Counted from the stretch's first letter, positions 50,108 to 59,199 are shown. The stretch: 64,000 nt of DNA from Onthovicinus sp900555545 (GCA_949296915.1 CASFPX010000008.1:1-64000), one strand, 5' to 3'. The notes: generated by a model from the sequence alone, not told the origin. A program made the numbers and translations.

Positions 50108-50449
50108 TTATAATTTTTCGATATTTTCGGCTAAAATTCGAACTGCTTTGAAAAAAGCCTGTTTTTTTTGAGGAGAGGCGCTCTCCACCAAAGACTGAAT
50201 ATGCGACCATTCGGCCTGATCTGTAAAAGAATTAAAAAGGATTCTGTCCGTGCTGATTTTCAGTACATCCGACAGGATCACCAGCATACTGACAGACATC
50301 AGGCGGCTGCCCCGTTCGATGTGCCCCAGGTAGGAGGTGGAGACACCGCAGAGCTCTGCGAGCTTTTCCTGCGTATAGCCCAGTTCCATTCGCCGCTGGC
50401 GGATTTGCTCACCAATTACTTTTCCATCCGTTTTTTTCATTTTCAGCAT
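50108..50449 (-). CDS. XRE-family transcriptional regulator
   Basis: 113 aa from ATG 50449, or 110 from ATG 50440; neither has a clear ribosome site. HTH_3 domain at residues 8-70: IGEQIRQRRMELGYTQEKLA, then CGVSTSYLGHIERGSRLMSV. The helical C-terminal 35 residues may dimerise. The gene is divergent from the zinc-ribbon operon with 240 bp between, so it may control that operon or itself. TATAAT at 50464-50469 (minus strand) lies only 15-24 nt before the starts, so the leader is very short. Confidence 0.85.
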   Translation of the reverse strand: MLKMKKTDGKVIGEQIRQRRMELGYTQEKLAELCGVSTSYLGHIERGSRLMSVSMLVILSDVLKISTDRILFNSFTDQAEWSHIQSLVESASPQKKQAFFKAVRILAENIEKL

Positions 50450-50559
50450 CACCACCAAAGAGTATTATAAACGAAATTAGCCGTTCGATACACTGACAAA
50501 CAGTTGCTGTTTTATGACTAATAGAAGTTTTTGTCAATTGAATTTGTTGGATTTGCAGA

Positions 50560-50588
50560 TGGACAATATAATTCTATATGAGTATAAT
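50560..50588 (+). promoter_or_regulatory. Promoter of zinc-ribbon operon
   Basis: TGGACA (50560-50565), a 17-nt spacer and TATAAT (50583-50588), 110 nt upstream of the first gene. Confidence 0.65.
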
Positions 50589-50697
50589 TATGACAAATAG
50601 AATTAAAATCTTTGAGGATTTACGATTGCAAAAGTTTTAATTCACGGGTTGCCGGTGATGTAGGCGCCAAAACAACGGGAAAAGGAGTAGAAGAGGG

Positions 50698-51345
50698 ATG
50701 ACATGCAAACATTGCGGCGCGTCGTACGATGCAGGAGCACACTTTTGTCCCGAATGCGGGGAAAGGATATCACAGCTGGAGCCGGTCTTTTCCAGTGATA
50801 CACAACAGATAAAGACGCCCGCTCTACAAAGCGCGGCGGTGGGTGAAACAATCAAAAAGGCGGGGCCGGCAGTGCGCAAAATTTTGCACAACCGCGTTGC
50901 AAGATGGGTGGCGCTCATATTGGCCGCAGTGGTGATCGCCGGAGGAGTGATTGCGGTTGTGGCAATTCCGAGCGACGAGGAGCAGATTGTAGGGCGATTG
51001 AACGATTTTGCGGCGTCATACAATGAGGGCGATTTAGATGGAATGATCGACTGCCTCACTCCGGAAGATCAGCAGGCTATGGAATCGGCTATGCAGATGG
51101 GATCCCTGCTGGGTTCGGAACTGTTTGGGTTGAACACGGATGTGCAGGAGATCCTGGGGACGGTTATGGGGTTTTCGCAGTCCACCCCGGGATTGCAGAC
51201 GACAATGTATATCAAGGTTTATGAGATCAGTATCCCAAGTGATACGCGGGCGTCGGCTGATATTGCCATGTGTTATGGCGGAATAGAGGATCGCGGTTCC
51301 ATATCCATGCAAAAGGTGGATGGAACCTGGTATATAAAAGGATAA
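50698..51345 (+). CDS. Zinc-ribbon, single-pass membrane protein
   Basis: 215 aa, AAAGGAG upstream. N-terminal zinc ribbon CKHCGASYDAGAHFCPECGE, a linker, one membrane segment (about 75-97, WVALILAAVVIAGGVIAVVA) and an extracytoplasmic domain with NDFAASYNEGDLDGMIDCLT, resembling small DUF4878/nuclear-transport-factor-like folds that often end ..VDGTWYIKG as here. Function unknown. It heads a three-gene set with 51361-51948 and 51951-52967. Confidence 0.7.
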   Translation: MTCKHCGASYDAGAHFCPECGERISQLEPVFSSDTQQIKTPALQSAAVGETIKKAGPAVRKILHNRVARWVALILAAVVIAGGVIAVVAIPSDEEQIVGRLNDFAASYNEGDLDGMIDCLTPEDQQAMESAMQMGSLLGSELFGLNTDVQEILGTVMGFSQSTPGLQTTMYIKVYEISIPSDTRASADIAMCYGGIEDRGSISMQKVDGTWYIKG

Positions 51346-51360
51346 GTGGAGGGGTTTACC

Positions 51361-51948
51361 ATGAAATTTTGTCAAAACTGCGGTGCAGAACTGAAGGAGG
51401 GCGAGCGGGTCTGTTCCGTGTGCGGGGCGGACCTGCACCACGGGGGTGCCGGTACCCCCGTAGCCTTTGGCGCCTGTCTTGGGAATCAGGCAAAGTGGTT
51501 CTGGGCGGCGTTTATCCTGTGCCTGGCCAATCCATTCCTGATAATGCTCGACTGGGTTGGGGGCGAGGCCTCGCTCTTTGGGGTGGATATGTCCCAGAGC
51601 TATTCTCTTTATGACCTGCTTCAGGAGCTGAATGCCGGGTTCCTGGCGGTAGTCTGGGGTGTACTGATGCTTCTATCCGCCGGAATCATGCTGATCCCAT
51701 TGGCCTTAAAAAAGAGGACTTATCAGACGCGGTTCCTGATTCCGCTGGCGGTTACGTCTATATTCTTTTTTCTGCTAACGGTCTTTTTCTTTTTGGCCAC
51801 CGGGGCCTCCATGAATGAGTATGGCGCGGGGATGGCGGAGATCACCATGAAAGCCGGCGGATGCATCTTGCCGCTGGAGAGCCTGTTGCTTGTGGTCATT
51901 GTATTTGGCCTGATCAAGCGGATAAAAAAACAACAGAGGGGATATTAA
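51361..51948 (+). CDS. Zinc-ribbon multi-pass membrane protein
   Basis: 195 aa from ATG 51361 (GGAGGGG upstream). Zinc ribbon FCQNCGAELKEGERVCSVCG at residues 3-22, then four membrane segments (AFILCLANPFLIMLDWVGG; VVWGVLMLLSAGIMLIPLAL; SIFFFLLTVFFFLATGA; LLLVVIVFGLIKRIKK). No function is known. It begins 15 nt after the preceding gene; the shared zinc-ribbon plus membrane layout suggests that the pair works together. Confidence 0.68.
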   Translation: MKFCQNCGAELKEGERVCSVCGADLHHGGAGTPVAFGACLGNQAKWFWAAFILCLANPFLIMLDWVGGEASLFGVDMSQSYSLYDLLQELNAGFLAVVWGVLMLLSAGIMLIPLALKKRTYQTRFLIPLAVTSIFFFLLTVFFFLATGASMNEYGAGMAEITMKAGGCILPLESLLLVVIVFGLIKRIKKQQRGY

Positions 51949-51950
51949 AA

Positions 51951-52967
51951 ATGAGGAAAAAAGGATTACGCATCTCATTCATGGCGGTGGCGGCGCTGAC
52001 GCTTTTGACGTTTGCGTCCTGCGCGTCAAACAACGAATATATCGTCCGTGAGGATAAAGCCGCCACAGAAAATGGCGGCGTTCACTCGGCTAATACAGAA
52101 GAAGCTCAATCAACTGATTCCGCCTTGTCCGGCGAGCGGCTTTCCGACACTTGCGATGAGGTGTTGGCCGAGGGAACAGATTCGGATGGCTCTTATTATG
52201 AGTTGGTTGCCGTTCAGGAGGAGAGCGCCACGAGCGTTCAGGTGAAGGTCGGCGTCATTAAAAATAACGAGTGGTTGGTTCCGCTCAGTGTAGACAGCCC
52301 GTTTGTTGACAGCGAAACAGGGCTGCTGTGGTATTACGATACTTCTAACTATACGAAGTATCGAAAAACGCAGTCACTTAATAGCCCCAAATATACGCGT
52401 TACGATTTTATTGGAAATAGTTGCTTCTATTTTGAGGGATGTTTTTATAACGCCGAGATGCAAAAAATGTATCAGGAAAGCTGGGATGAGAAAAAATCGG
52501 ATAGTATTGAGCGCTATTTAATTCCATACACCTTTTACAGCAGTAATTTAGAGGATGTTGATAAAAAGTTCGATTTTAAAAATATCATTATTACGTCTCA
52601 ATCTGCAATACTTGAAGGCGTCAGAAATGTAAAACTGCTTGACACCTCAACGATGGAAGTATCAATTATTTCTATTGATGGGGAGTATATTCCTGTGGCA
52701 CCTTATTCCGAGGACCTTTTTTGTGCCCGAGCTTCCGATTTTAACAGTTCTGCTTATGCGTTTTTTAATCGTCAAGGCGAAAAGGTGATTGATTTATCAA
52801 AATATAATATTGCTTTTGAGTCCGGTGTGACAAGCGATTATGATAATGAACTGATATTTGTTGAGGGAAAATGTACATTTACCGCAGTTAATAATGCTGG
52901 GAATAAGTTTAAAATTGTCATTGATAAAAGTGGGAACGTTCTTTCCGAAACTGCACTCCAATCATGA
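51951..52967 (+). CDS. Lipoprotein of unknown function with AT-rich 3' part
   Basis: 338 aa from ATG 51951, two bases after the previous stop, AGAGGGG upstream. Lipoprotein signal (MRKKGLRISFMAVAALTLLT, lipobox FASC). The C-terminal part (FNRQGEKVIDLSKYN, VEGKCTFTAVNNAGNKFKIV, DKSGNVLSE) resembles WG-type beta repeats. From about 52300 on, codon use turns to AT-rich (AAT, TTT, ATT, TAT) unlike all neighbours, which suggests a segment of different origin. It may act at the cell surface; nothing more specific can be said. Confidence 0.62.
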   Translation: MRKKGLRISFMAVAALTLLTFASCASNNEYIVREDKAATENGGVHSANTEEAQSTDSALSGERLSDTCDEVLAEGTDSDGSYYELVAVQEESATSVQVKVGVIKNNEWLVPLSVDSPFVDSETGLLWYYDTSNYTKYRKTQSLNSPKYTRYDFIGNSCFYFEGCFYNAEMQKMYQESWDEKKSDSIERYLIPYTFYSSNLEDVDKKFDFKNIIITSQSAILEGVRNVKLLDTSTMEVSIISIDGEYIPVAPYSEDLFCARASDFNSSAYAFFNRQGEKVIDLSKYNIAFESGVTSDYDNELIFVEGKCTFTAVNNAGNKFKIVIDKSGNVLSETALQS

Positions 52968-52973
52968 AAACAG

Positions 52974-53002
52974 GCTCCTCCCGCCGCGGAGGGGCCGTTT
53001 CT
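52974..53002 (+). terminator. Terminator after lipoprotein gene
   Basis: GGCTCCTCC pairs with GGAGGGGCC (one G-T pair) around CGCCGC, followed by GTTTCTT. Confidence 0.65.
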
Positions 53003-53061
53003 TGCATTCCCGTATGGATCATGGTACAATGGACGCGGAAAATGATAACGGGAGTGACACG

Positions 53062-54093
53062 ATGAAATTTGCCCTGATCGCGGCGGATCCGGCCGCAGAA
53101 CGAGAAAGATTGACGGGGCTGAACGGCCCGGTAGAGCTCTTTGATCTGGCGGATGGGGAGTATGCGGCGCTCCGCAGCGCGTGTGACAGCGGTGCGGATT
53201 ATATTTTAAAGGTGAATGACCGTTCCGTTCCGGCGGAGGCGCTGGAGCGGGCGCTCACGATGGCAGAGGGGAACACGCTCGTGTTTGGCCGCGGGCAGCA
53301 CAATGGCTTTGCCGGCTTTATGATGCGCCTGGTGTATACCTACTCTTTCCGGATCTTTATGAAGTGCGGCGCGCCGTCGTTCTTGCTGATCGACAGCCGA
53401 AAGCTGCGCGAATATCTGGAAAACTGCGCTCCCGATTTCACCTATCCCGATGCGGCGGTTATCGCCTCGGCGTATTATGACCATGCGCCGATCGGTACCG
53501 TGGACTGTTCGGAGGCGGGGGGGTACGCGGGCAAAGTGGCCGGCCGGGTGTTCGGCCGTGTGTTCCACTCCCTGAAGACCTTCAAGCAGTTGGATCTGCG
53601 GCTGCAAAAGCGCTACGGGGAGTACCGCCAGGCGGAGCCGGATAAAAAAGAGATGGGCGCAGTGGACAAGGTACTCGCCCTCGCCCACCGGGAGATGGTC
53701 ACGTACCTGATCTTTGGGGTACTGACAACCGTTGTCAACTATGTCGTGTACTGGCTGTGCACGCTGATCCTCACGCCCGATATCTTCCTGCGGGATAAGA
53801 ATTACCTTGTCTCCAACGCGATCTGCTGGATTGCCGCGGTGGCCTTTGCCTATGTGACCAACAAGCTTTTTGTCTTTGAGAGCCGCAGCTGGAGGCCCGC
53901 CGTTGTCGCGCGCGAGGTCACGGCCTTTGTGGGGGCGCGCCTGCTCTCGCTCGTGTTTGACATGGGGATCATGTTTGTGTGCGTCTCCCTTGTCGGGATG
54001 AACGAGTTTATCGCCAAACTGATCGCACAGGTGATAGTGGTTATTCTCAACTATATTTTTAGCAAACTTTTCATTTTCCGCCGGAAAAAGTGA
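53062..54093 (+). CDS. GtrA-family membrane protein with N-terminal soluble domain
   Basis: 343 aa from ATG 53062 (GGGAG 9 nt upstream); earlier in-frame starts would overlap the lipoprotein. Residues 1-200 are soluble (ALIAADPAAERERLTGLNGP, AGFMMRLVYTYSFRIFMKCG) and look like a shortened glycosyltransferase-2 C-terminal half without a visible DxD. Residues 215-343 are a GtrA domain with four membrane segments (EMVTYLIFGVLTTVVNYVVY, WIAAVAFAYVTNKLFVF, ILNYIFSKLFIFRRKK). GtrA proteins are thought to move lipid-linked sugars across the membrane for glycan decoration. It is monocistronic. Confidence 0.8.
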   Translation: MKFALIAADPAAERERLTGLNGPVELFDLADGEYAALRSACDSGADYILKVNDRSVPAEALERALTMAEGNTLVFGRGQHNGFAGFMMRLVYTYSFRIFMKCGAPSFLLIDSRKLREYLENCAPDFTYPDAAVIASAYYDHAPIGTVDCSEAGGYAGKVAGRVFGRVFHSLKTFKQLDLRLQKRYGEYRQAEPDKKEMGAVDKVLALAHREMVTYLIFGVLTTVVNYVVYWLCTLILTPDIFLRDKNYLVSNAICWIAAVAFAYVTNKLFVFESRSWRPAVVAREVTAFVGARLLSLVFDMGIMFVCVSLVGMNEFIAKLIAQVIVVILNYIFSKLFIFRRKK

Positions 54094-54141
54094 GCGGAAG
54101 CGGTTTGCCCTGCGCCTTTTCTGTGGAAAAACAGGAAAAAC

Positions 54142-54170
54142 TTGATTTTTACTCTTGTTTGTGATATACT
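54142..54170 (+). promoter_or_regulatory. Promoter of the rimP-nusA-infB operon
   Basis: TTGATT (54142-54147), a 17-nt spacer ending TGA and TATACT (54165-54170): extended -10 promoter. Confidence 0.75.
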
Positions 54171-54190
54171 ACACGCGTAAGCGTGATGTT

Positions 54191-54238
54191 AGAGAGTGGG
54201 GCAACCCGCTCTCTAATTCATATAGGGGGATTTCCCCC
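54191..54238 (+). promoter_or_regulatory. rimP leader RNA structure
   Basis: AGAGAGTGGG (54191-54200) and CCCGCTCTCT (54205-54214) pair around GCAA, a hairpin conserved before rimP in many Firmicutes (the predicted rimP leader). A second hairpin, GGGGG-ATTT-CCCCC (54225-54238), follows. They could attenuate or stabilise the operon message. Confidence 0.65.
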
Positions 54239-54260
54239 GTATCAGTGAGGAGGAATGACC

Positions 54261-54725
54261 TTGGCAAAAGGTTCTACCACGGAGGCCGTCCGCGCGCTTG
54301 TTCAGCCGTACGCTGAGCAACTCGGATTGCGGATCTGGGATGTCACGTTCACCAAGGAGGGGGCGTCCTGGTATTTGCGCATCTATATTGATAAGGACGG
54401 CGGTGTCAACATTGACGACTGTGCCGCCATGAGCCGGGCAGTGGATGAGCCGCTCGACGAGGCGGATCCCATCGACCAGGCTTACTTTTTAGAGGTGTGC
54501 TCCCCCGGGATCGAGCGGGAGCTGCGGCGCGAGGAGCACTTTGCCGCCTATATTGGGCAAAAGGTTAAGGTTCGCTTGATCCGTGCCGTGGACGGTGTGC
54601 GGGAATTTTCCGGCGTGCTAAAGGATTTTCAGGATGGCGTACTCACGGTGGAGACCAGCCAGGGTTCGATTACATTTAATAAGAAAGATGCCGCGCACAT
54701 TAATGCGGATGATTTTGGAGGGTAA
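54261..54725 (+). CDS. rimP: Ribosome maturation factor RimP
   Basis: 154 aa from TTG 54261; the in-frame ATG 54255 is only one base from GAGGAGG, so TTG fits better. RimP N-terminal domain (VRALVQPYAEQLGLRIWDVT, WYLRIYIDKDGGVNIDDCAA, DQAYFLEVCSPGIERELRRE) and C-terminal SH3-like domain (FSGVLKDFQDGVLTVE). It binds the 30S head during maturation. First gene of the operon, 5 nt before nusA. Confidence 0.95.
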   Translation: MAKGSTTEAVRALVQPYAEQLGLRIWDVTFTKEGASWYLRIYIDKDGGVNIDDCAAMSRAVDEPLDEADPIDQAYFLEVCSPGIERELRREEHFAAYIGQKVKVRLIRAVDGVREFSGVLKDFQDGVLTVETSQGSITFNKKDAAHINADDFGG

Positions 54726-54730
54726 TTACA

Positions 54731-55798
54731 ATGATTAACGAAGAATTTTTCCAGGCGGTTAAGATGCTTGAGACGGAGAAAGGAATCCCCGCAGAGTATC
54801 TGTATGACAAGATCAAGACGGCAATCATCGTCGCCATCCGCCATGACTACAATGGTAAGGATATCGTATTTTGCGATATCAACCCTGACCAGAATGAGCT
54901 GAAGGTCTATGTGCGCAAAAATGTGGTCGCCGAGATTGAGGACGAGGATACGGATCTGACGGTGGACGCCGCCAAGCAGTATAAGCGGGATGCAGTTGTG
55001 GGCGACTTTGTCGACATCCCGCTGGAGACGCACGACCTCGGGCGTATTGCAGCCCAGACGGCCAAGCATGTCATCCGCCAGGGCATCCGCGAGGCGGAGC
55101 GCGGTTCCATCATGCAGGAGTTCCGCTCCAAGCAGCAGGAGATCGTCACCGCACGCATTGAGCGGATCGATCCCATCACGGGCAATGCGTCCCTGGCCAT
55201 GGATAACTTCCAGGCCACGCTGGTCAAAAATGAGCAGGTGCCGGGTGAGGAACTGCACGAGGGCGACCTCATTAAGGTATACATCGTGGAGGTCCGCGAT
55301 TCCGACCGCGGCCCGCGCGTAATGATCTCCCGCACACACCCCGGCATGATCCGCCGCCTGTTTGAGAACGAGGTGCCCGAGATCTACGACGGCACGGTGG
55401 AGATCAAGTCCGTCGCGCGCGAGGCAGGCATGCGCTCCAAGATTGCCGTGTGCAGCCGCGATGAGAATGTCGATCCGATCGGTTCCTGCATCGGGCCGCA
55501 CGGCTCCCGTGTGAACGCCGTTGTCGAGGCGCTCGGCGGGGAGAAAATCGACGTTGTCAAATACGACGAGGATCCGGCGACCTACGTCGCCTCTGCGCTC
55601 GCGCCCGCAACCGTGCTGGGCGTCGATGTGGAGGAGGGCGAGAGCGGCACTGTCTGCCACGTCACCGTACCGGACGGCCAGCTCTCCCTGGCCATCGGCA
55701 ACAAGGGACAAAACGCCCGCCTGGCGGCTAAGCTGACGGGATGCAAGATTGATATCAGCCCGGAGAGCGGCTTTTACGAGGGGCCGAGCGCCGAGTGA
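54731..55798 (+). CDS. nusA: Transcription termination/antitermination factor NusA
   Basis: 355 aa, the short Firmicutes form without C-terminal acidic repeats. N-terminal RNAP-binding domain (to about 130), S1 domain (VTARIERIDPITGNASLAMD), and two KH domains (VDPIGSCIGPHGSRVNAVVE, and LSLAIGNKGQNARLAAKLTG). It promotes pausing and termination and takes part in rRNA antitermination. Confidence 0.96.
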   Translation: MINEEFFQAVKMLETEKGIPAEYLYDKIKTAIIVAIRHDYNGKDIVFCDINPDQNELKVYVRKNVVAEIEDEDTDLTVDAAKQYKRDAVVGDFVDIPLETHDLGRIAAQTAKHVIRQGIREAERGSIMQEFRSKQQEIVTARIERIDPITGNASLAMDNFQATLVKNEQVPGEELHEGDLIKVYIVEVRDSDRGPRVMISRTHPGMIRRLFENEVPEIYDGTVEIKSVAREAGMRSKIAVCSRDENVDPIGSCIGPHGSRVNAVVEALGGEKIDVVKYDEDPATYVASALAPATVLGVDVEEGESGTVCHVTVPDGQLSLAIGNKGQNARLAAKLTGCKIDISPESGFYEGPSAE

Positions 55799-55840
55799 TT
55801 TTAAAGACAGGCACGGCCTGAGACTGGGAGGGATTTCGCC

Positions 55841-56113
55841 TTGATCCAAAAAAAGAAAATACCGCTGCGCAAGTGTTCCGGCTGCGGGGAAATGAAGCCC
55901 AAAAAGGAGCTGGTGCGCGTGGTGCGCAGCCCGCAGGGGGAAGTCTCGCTCGATCTGACGGGCCGCTCGCCGGGGCGGGGAGCCTACCTGTGCAGGAGTT
56001 CGGCGTGCTTTGTAAAGGCGCGCAAGGCCAAGCGCTTTGAACGCGCACTGAATTGCTCCATCCCCGAGGAGGTCTACGATCAGATGGAAGGGGAGATTCG
56101 GAAAAATGAGTGA
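55841..56113 (+). CDS. rnpM: RNase P modulator RnpM (YlxR)
   Basis: 90 aa from TTG 55841, with GGGAGGG 8 nt upstream. YlxR signature: IPLRKCSGCGEMKPKKELVR, LTGRSPGRGAYLCRSSACF. The family binds RNase P RNA and lowers its activity in Bacillus. It overlaps ylxQ by 8 nt. Confidence 0.92.
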   Translation: MIQKKKIPLRKCSGCGEMKPKKELVRVVRSPQGEVSLDLTGRSPGRGAYLCRSSACFVKARKAKRFERALNCSIPEEVYDQMEGEIRKNE

Positions 56114-56420
56114 TCCTTTTTTGAATCTGCTCGGCCTGGCGCGCAGGGCGTCAAAGCTCTCCCTAGGGCATGACGCGGCGCTCGCCTCCGTCCTCAAGCG
56201 AAAGGCGGAACTGATTCTTTTGACATCCGACGCCTCCGAACGGCTGGAGCGGGAGTTTACCCGCGCCGGCGAGGGGAGGATCCATATGATCAAGCTGCGG
56301 TATACGATGGATGAGATCTATCACGCCACCGCAGCGCGCGCGGCCGTTTTGACGGTCGATGACAAGGGGTTTGCACACAAGCTGCAAGAATTGAATATTC
56401 GGGAGGAAACCAGCCTATGA
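56106..56420 (+). CDS. ylxQ: L7Ae-family RNA-binding protein YlxQ
   Basis: 104 aa. LLGLARRASKLSLGHDAALA, AELILLTSDASERLEREF and AVLTVDDKGFAHKLQE match the L7Ae/L30e/YlxQ fold, a K-turn RNA binder associated with ribosomes. It overlaps rnpM and, by 4 nt (ATGA), infB. Confidence 0.9.
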   Translation: MSDPFLNLLGLARRASKLSLGHDAALASVLKRKAELILLTSDASERLEREFTRAGEGRIHMIKLRYTMDEIYHATAARAAVLTVDDKGFAHKLQELNIREETSL

Positions 56421-58753
56421 TGATAAAATACAGAGCACACGAGGTCGCCAAGGATTTTGGGAAGCAGAGCAAGGAGATTTTGGACATTCTCCACCAGCAT
56501 ACCGACTCCGGCAAAAAGGCGATGACGGCCCTCGATGAGGATGAACTGAACGTGATCTTTGATGTGATCACCAGCACCGAAGGCGCGGTGGACAGCTTTG
56601 ACGCCTATTTTAACTCCGGCGCCAAGGTTCAGGATGAGCCAAAGCCGGCCGAGCCCAAGGGGGAGAAAGCCCCGGCAGGCAAGGCGGCGCCCGCCAAGGC
56701 CAAGAAGGCTCCGGCGCCCCAGCCCAAGGAGGAGAAGCCGGTCGTCATCCAGGCCAGAACCAAGGGCGAGTTCCGCCATGTCAACACCCGTGGCGGCGAT
56801 GTGGAACTGGATAAGTACAATGAAAAATACGACAACCTGGCGACGAGTTCCGCCGGTGCGCGCCACAACTCGGATCGCAGCACCAACAAGCAAAAGCTCA
56901 AGCAGAAATCCCGCCAGTACCGCAAGCAGGGCGGCCGCCCGCACAAGCACGAGACGGAGGCCGAGCGCCTCAAGCGCATCGCGGCGGAGCGCGCCAAAAA
57001 GCCGCCGATTGAGATCACCGTGGGCGACGAGATCACCGTGGGTGAGCTGGCCGCCAAGATGAAGCGTACGGCGGCGGACGTGATCAAAAAGCTCTTCTCG
57101 CTCGGCGTGATGGCCACTGTGAACGAGACGATTGATTTTGACACGGCCTCCATTGTCGCCTCCGAGATGAACGCAAAGGTCACGCGTGAGGTCGTTGTAA
57201 CGATAGAGGACCGCATCATCGACGACAGCGTGGATGATGAGAAAGATCTGGTCAAGCGCCCGCCCGTCGTGGTGGTCATGGGTCACGTCGACCACGGCAA
57301 GACCTCGCTGCTTGACGCCATCCGTAACACGAGCGTCACCTCCACCGAGGCCGGCGGCATCACGCAGCACATCGGTGCGTACCGTGTCAAGGTCAAGGGT
57401 GAGGATATCACCTTCCTGGATACGCCGGGCCATGCGGCGTTTACCTCCATGCGTGCGCGCGGTGCGCAGGCCACGGATATCGCCGTTCTTGTTGTGGCGG
57501 CGGATGACGGCATCATGCCGCAGACGGTAGAGGCGATCAACCACGCCAAGGCTGCCAAGGTCTCCATTATCGTCGCCATCAATAAGATGGATAAGCCGGG
57601 CGCCAACCCGGAGATCATCAAGCAGCAGCTCACCGAGTATGATCTGGTGCCGGAGGAGTGGGGCGGCGATACGATCTGTGTCCCTGTCTCGGCCAAGACG
57701 GGTGAGAATATCGACCAGCTGCTGGAGACGATCCTGCTTGTGGCGGAGGTCAAGGAGCTCAAGGCAAATCCAAACCGCGCGGCGCGCGGCGTTGTGATTG
57801 AGGCGCGCCTTGACAAGGGCAAGGGCCCGATTGCCACCTTCCTGGTGCAGAACGGTACGCTGAATGTCGGCGACGTTGTGGTGGCCGGCAAGACGGTCGG
57901 CCGTATCCGCGTGATGGCCAACGACAAGGGCGAGCGTGTCCAGCATGCAGGCCCCTCCGTCCCCGTGGAGGTCATGGGTATGGACGAGGTGCCGGATGCG
58001 GGCGATATCTTTGACGCCGTCAGCGATGAGAAGCTGGCGCGCACACTTGTCGAGCAGCGCAAGCAGACCGAGAAAGAGGAGCACTTCAACGCCATGAAGC
58101 GCGTCACCCTCGACAACCTCTTCGACTCGATCCAGGAGGGCGAGCGCAAGGATCTGAATATCATTGTCAAGGCGGATGTCCAGGGCTCTGTGGAGGCCGT
58201 CCGTGAAAACCTGCTCAAGCTCTCCAATGAGGAGGTTAAGGTCAATGTGATCCACGGCGCTGTCGGCGCGGTCAGTGAGTCCGACGTGATGCTGGCAAAT
58301 GCCTCCAATGCGATCATTGTCGGTTTCAATGTATTGCCCAATGCTGTGGCCAAGGATATGGCTGAGCGCGACGGCGTGGATGTGCGTATGTACCGCGTTA
58401 TCTATGACTGCATTGAGGAGATCCAGTCCGCCATTAAGGGGATGCTTGCGCCCAAGCTTCGCGAGTGCCGCTATGGCAGCGCAGAGGTGCGTCAGGTCTA
58501 CAAGATTTCCGGTGTCGGCGCCGTTGCAGGTGCGTATGTGCTGGACGGTAAGATCGTCCGCAATTCGCAGATCCGCGTGGTGCGCGACGGGATCATCATT
58601 GCGGAGGATTCCATCGCATCCCTCAAGCGGTTTAAGGACGATGCCAAGGAGGTCTCTGCGGGATTTGAGTGCGGTATCGGCCTGGAGAAATTTAACGATA
58701 TCAAGGAGGGCGACGTCTTTGAGTCGTTCGCCATGGAGGAATACAGGGATTGA
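56417..58753 (+). CDS. infB: Translation initiation factor IF-2
   Basis: 778 aa. An N-terminal IF2_N-like helix region (YRAHEVAKDFGKQSKEIL), then a Pro/Ala/Lys-rich linker (75-115), a second IF2_N (EITVGELAAKMKRTAADVIK) and the GTPase core: G1 GHVDHGKTS (from Gly289), G3 DTPGHAAF, G4 NKMDKPGA. Domains II-IV follow. It delivers fMet-tRNA to the 30S subunit and promotes subunit joining. Confidence 0.97.
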   Translation: MMIKYRAHEVAKDFGKQSKEILDILHQHTDSGKKAMTALDEDELNVIFDVITSTEGAVDSFDAYFNSGAKVQDEPKPAEPKGEKAPAGKAAPAKAKKAPAPQPKEEKPVVIQARTKGEFRHVNTRGGDVELDKYNEKYDNLATSSAGARHNSDRSTNKQKLKQKSRQYRKQGGRPHKHETEAERLKRIAAERAKKPPIEITVGDEITVGELAAKMKRTAADVIKKLFSLGVMATVNETIDFDTASIVASEMNAKVTREVVVTIEDRIIDDSVDDEKDLVKRPPVVVVMGHVDHGKTSLLDAIRNTSVTSTEAGGITQHIGAYRVKVKGEDITFLDTPGHAAFTSMRARGAQATDIAVLVVAADDGIMPQTVEAINHAKAAKVSIIVAINKMDKPGANPEIIKQQLTEYDLVPEEWGGDTICVPVSAKTGENIDQLLETILLVAEVKELKANPNRAARGVVIEARLDKGKGPIATFLVQNGTLNVGDVVVAGKTVGRIRVMANDKGERVQHAGPSVPVEVMGMDEVPDAGDIFDAVSDEKLARTLVEQRKQTEKEEHFNAMKRVTLDNLFDSIQEGERKDLNIIVKADVQGSVEAVRENLLKLSNEEVKVNVIHGAVGAVSESDVMLANASNAIIVGFNVLPNAVAKDMAERDGVDVRMYRVIYDCIEEIQSAIKGMLAPKLRECRYGSAEVRQVYKISGVGAVAGAYVLDGKIVRNSQIRVVRDGIIIAEDSIASLKRFKDDAKEVSAGFECGIGLEKFNDIKEGDVFESFAMEEYRD

Positions 58754-58815
58754 TTGGATGCGGAGCGCCCGGCTGGGCGCCCCGCCCTTTCCATCCGTGA
58801 GCGGGAGGTATTGTG

Positions 58816-59172
58816 ATGCCCAGTTATAAGAGTGCCCGTACGGCGGAGGATATTCACCGTGAGGTAGCCTCTGTTATACGCGAGCTGAAGGATCCGCGCG
58901 TGGCAGGCCGCATTTTGACGGTCGTCCGTGTGGATATGAGTGCCGATCTCGAGTTCGGCAAGGTGTATGTCAGTTCCATCCAGGGGTTGGAGAATGCAAA
59001 GGAGGCCGTTCAGGGACTGCGGAGTGCCGCCGGCTTTATCAGCCGGGAGGTCTGCAAGCGGCTCCATCTGCGCGCACGGCCTGTTTTGGAATTTATCGCC
59101 GACGACTCCGTGGAGCAGGGTGCACGGATTTTTGAAAAGCTCAATGAGCTCAAGGCACATGAGTCTGAATGA
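58816..59172 (+). CDS. rbfA: Ribosome-binding factor A
   Basis: 118 aa from ATG 58816, with GGGAGGT 6 nt upstream (GTG 58813 also in frame). RbfA KH-like fold: RTAEDIHREVASVIRELKDP, LEFGKVYVSSIQGLENAKEA, AGFISREVCKRLHLRARPVL. It acts in 16S rRNA 5'-end processing and cold-shock ribosome assembly. Confidence 0.95.
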   Translation: MPSYKSARTAEDIHREVASVIRELKDPRVAGRILTVVRVDMSADLEFGKVYVSSIQGLENAKEAVQGLRSAAGFISREVCKRLHLRARPVLEFIADDSVEQGARIFEKLNELKAHESE

Positions 59173-59199
59173 TTTGATGAAAAAACGGGAGGGAACAAG

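Noticed and set aside
52858..53061. N-terminal extension of the GtrA-type protein
   Set aside because: It overlaps the lipoprotein 3' end and its terminator; ATG 53062 has its own ribosome site.
54629..58255. Long minus-strand frames opposite nusA and infB
   Set aside because: Antisense shadows of operon genes with clear families.
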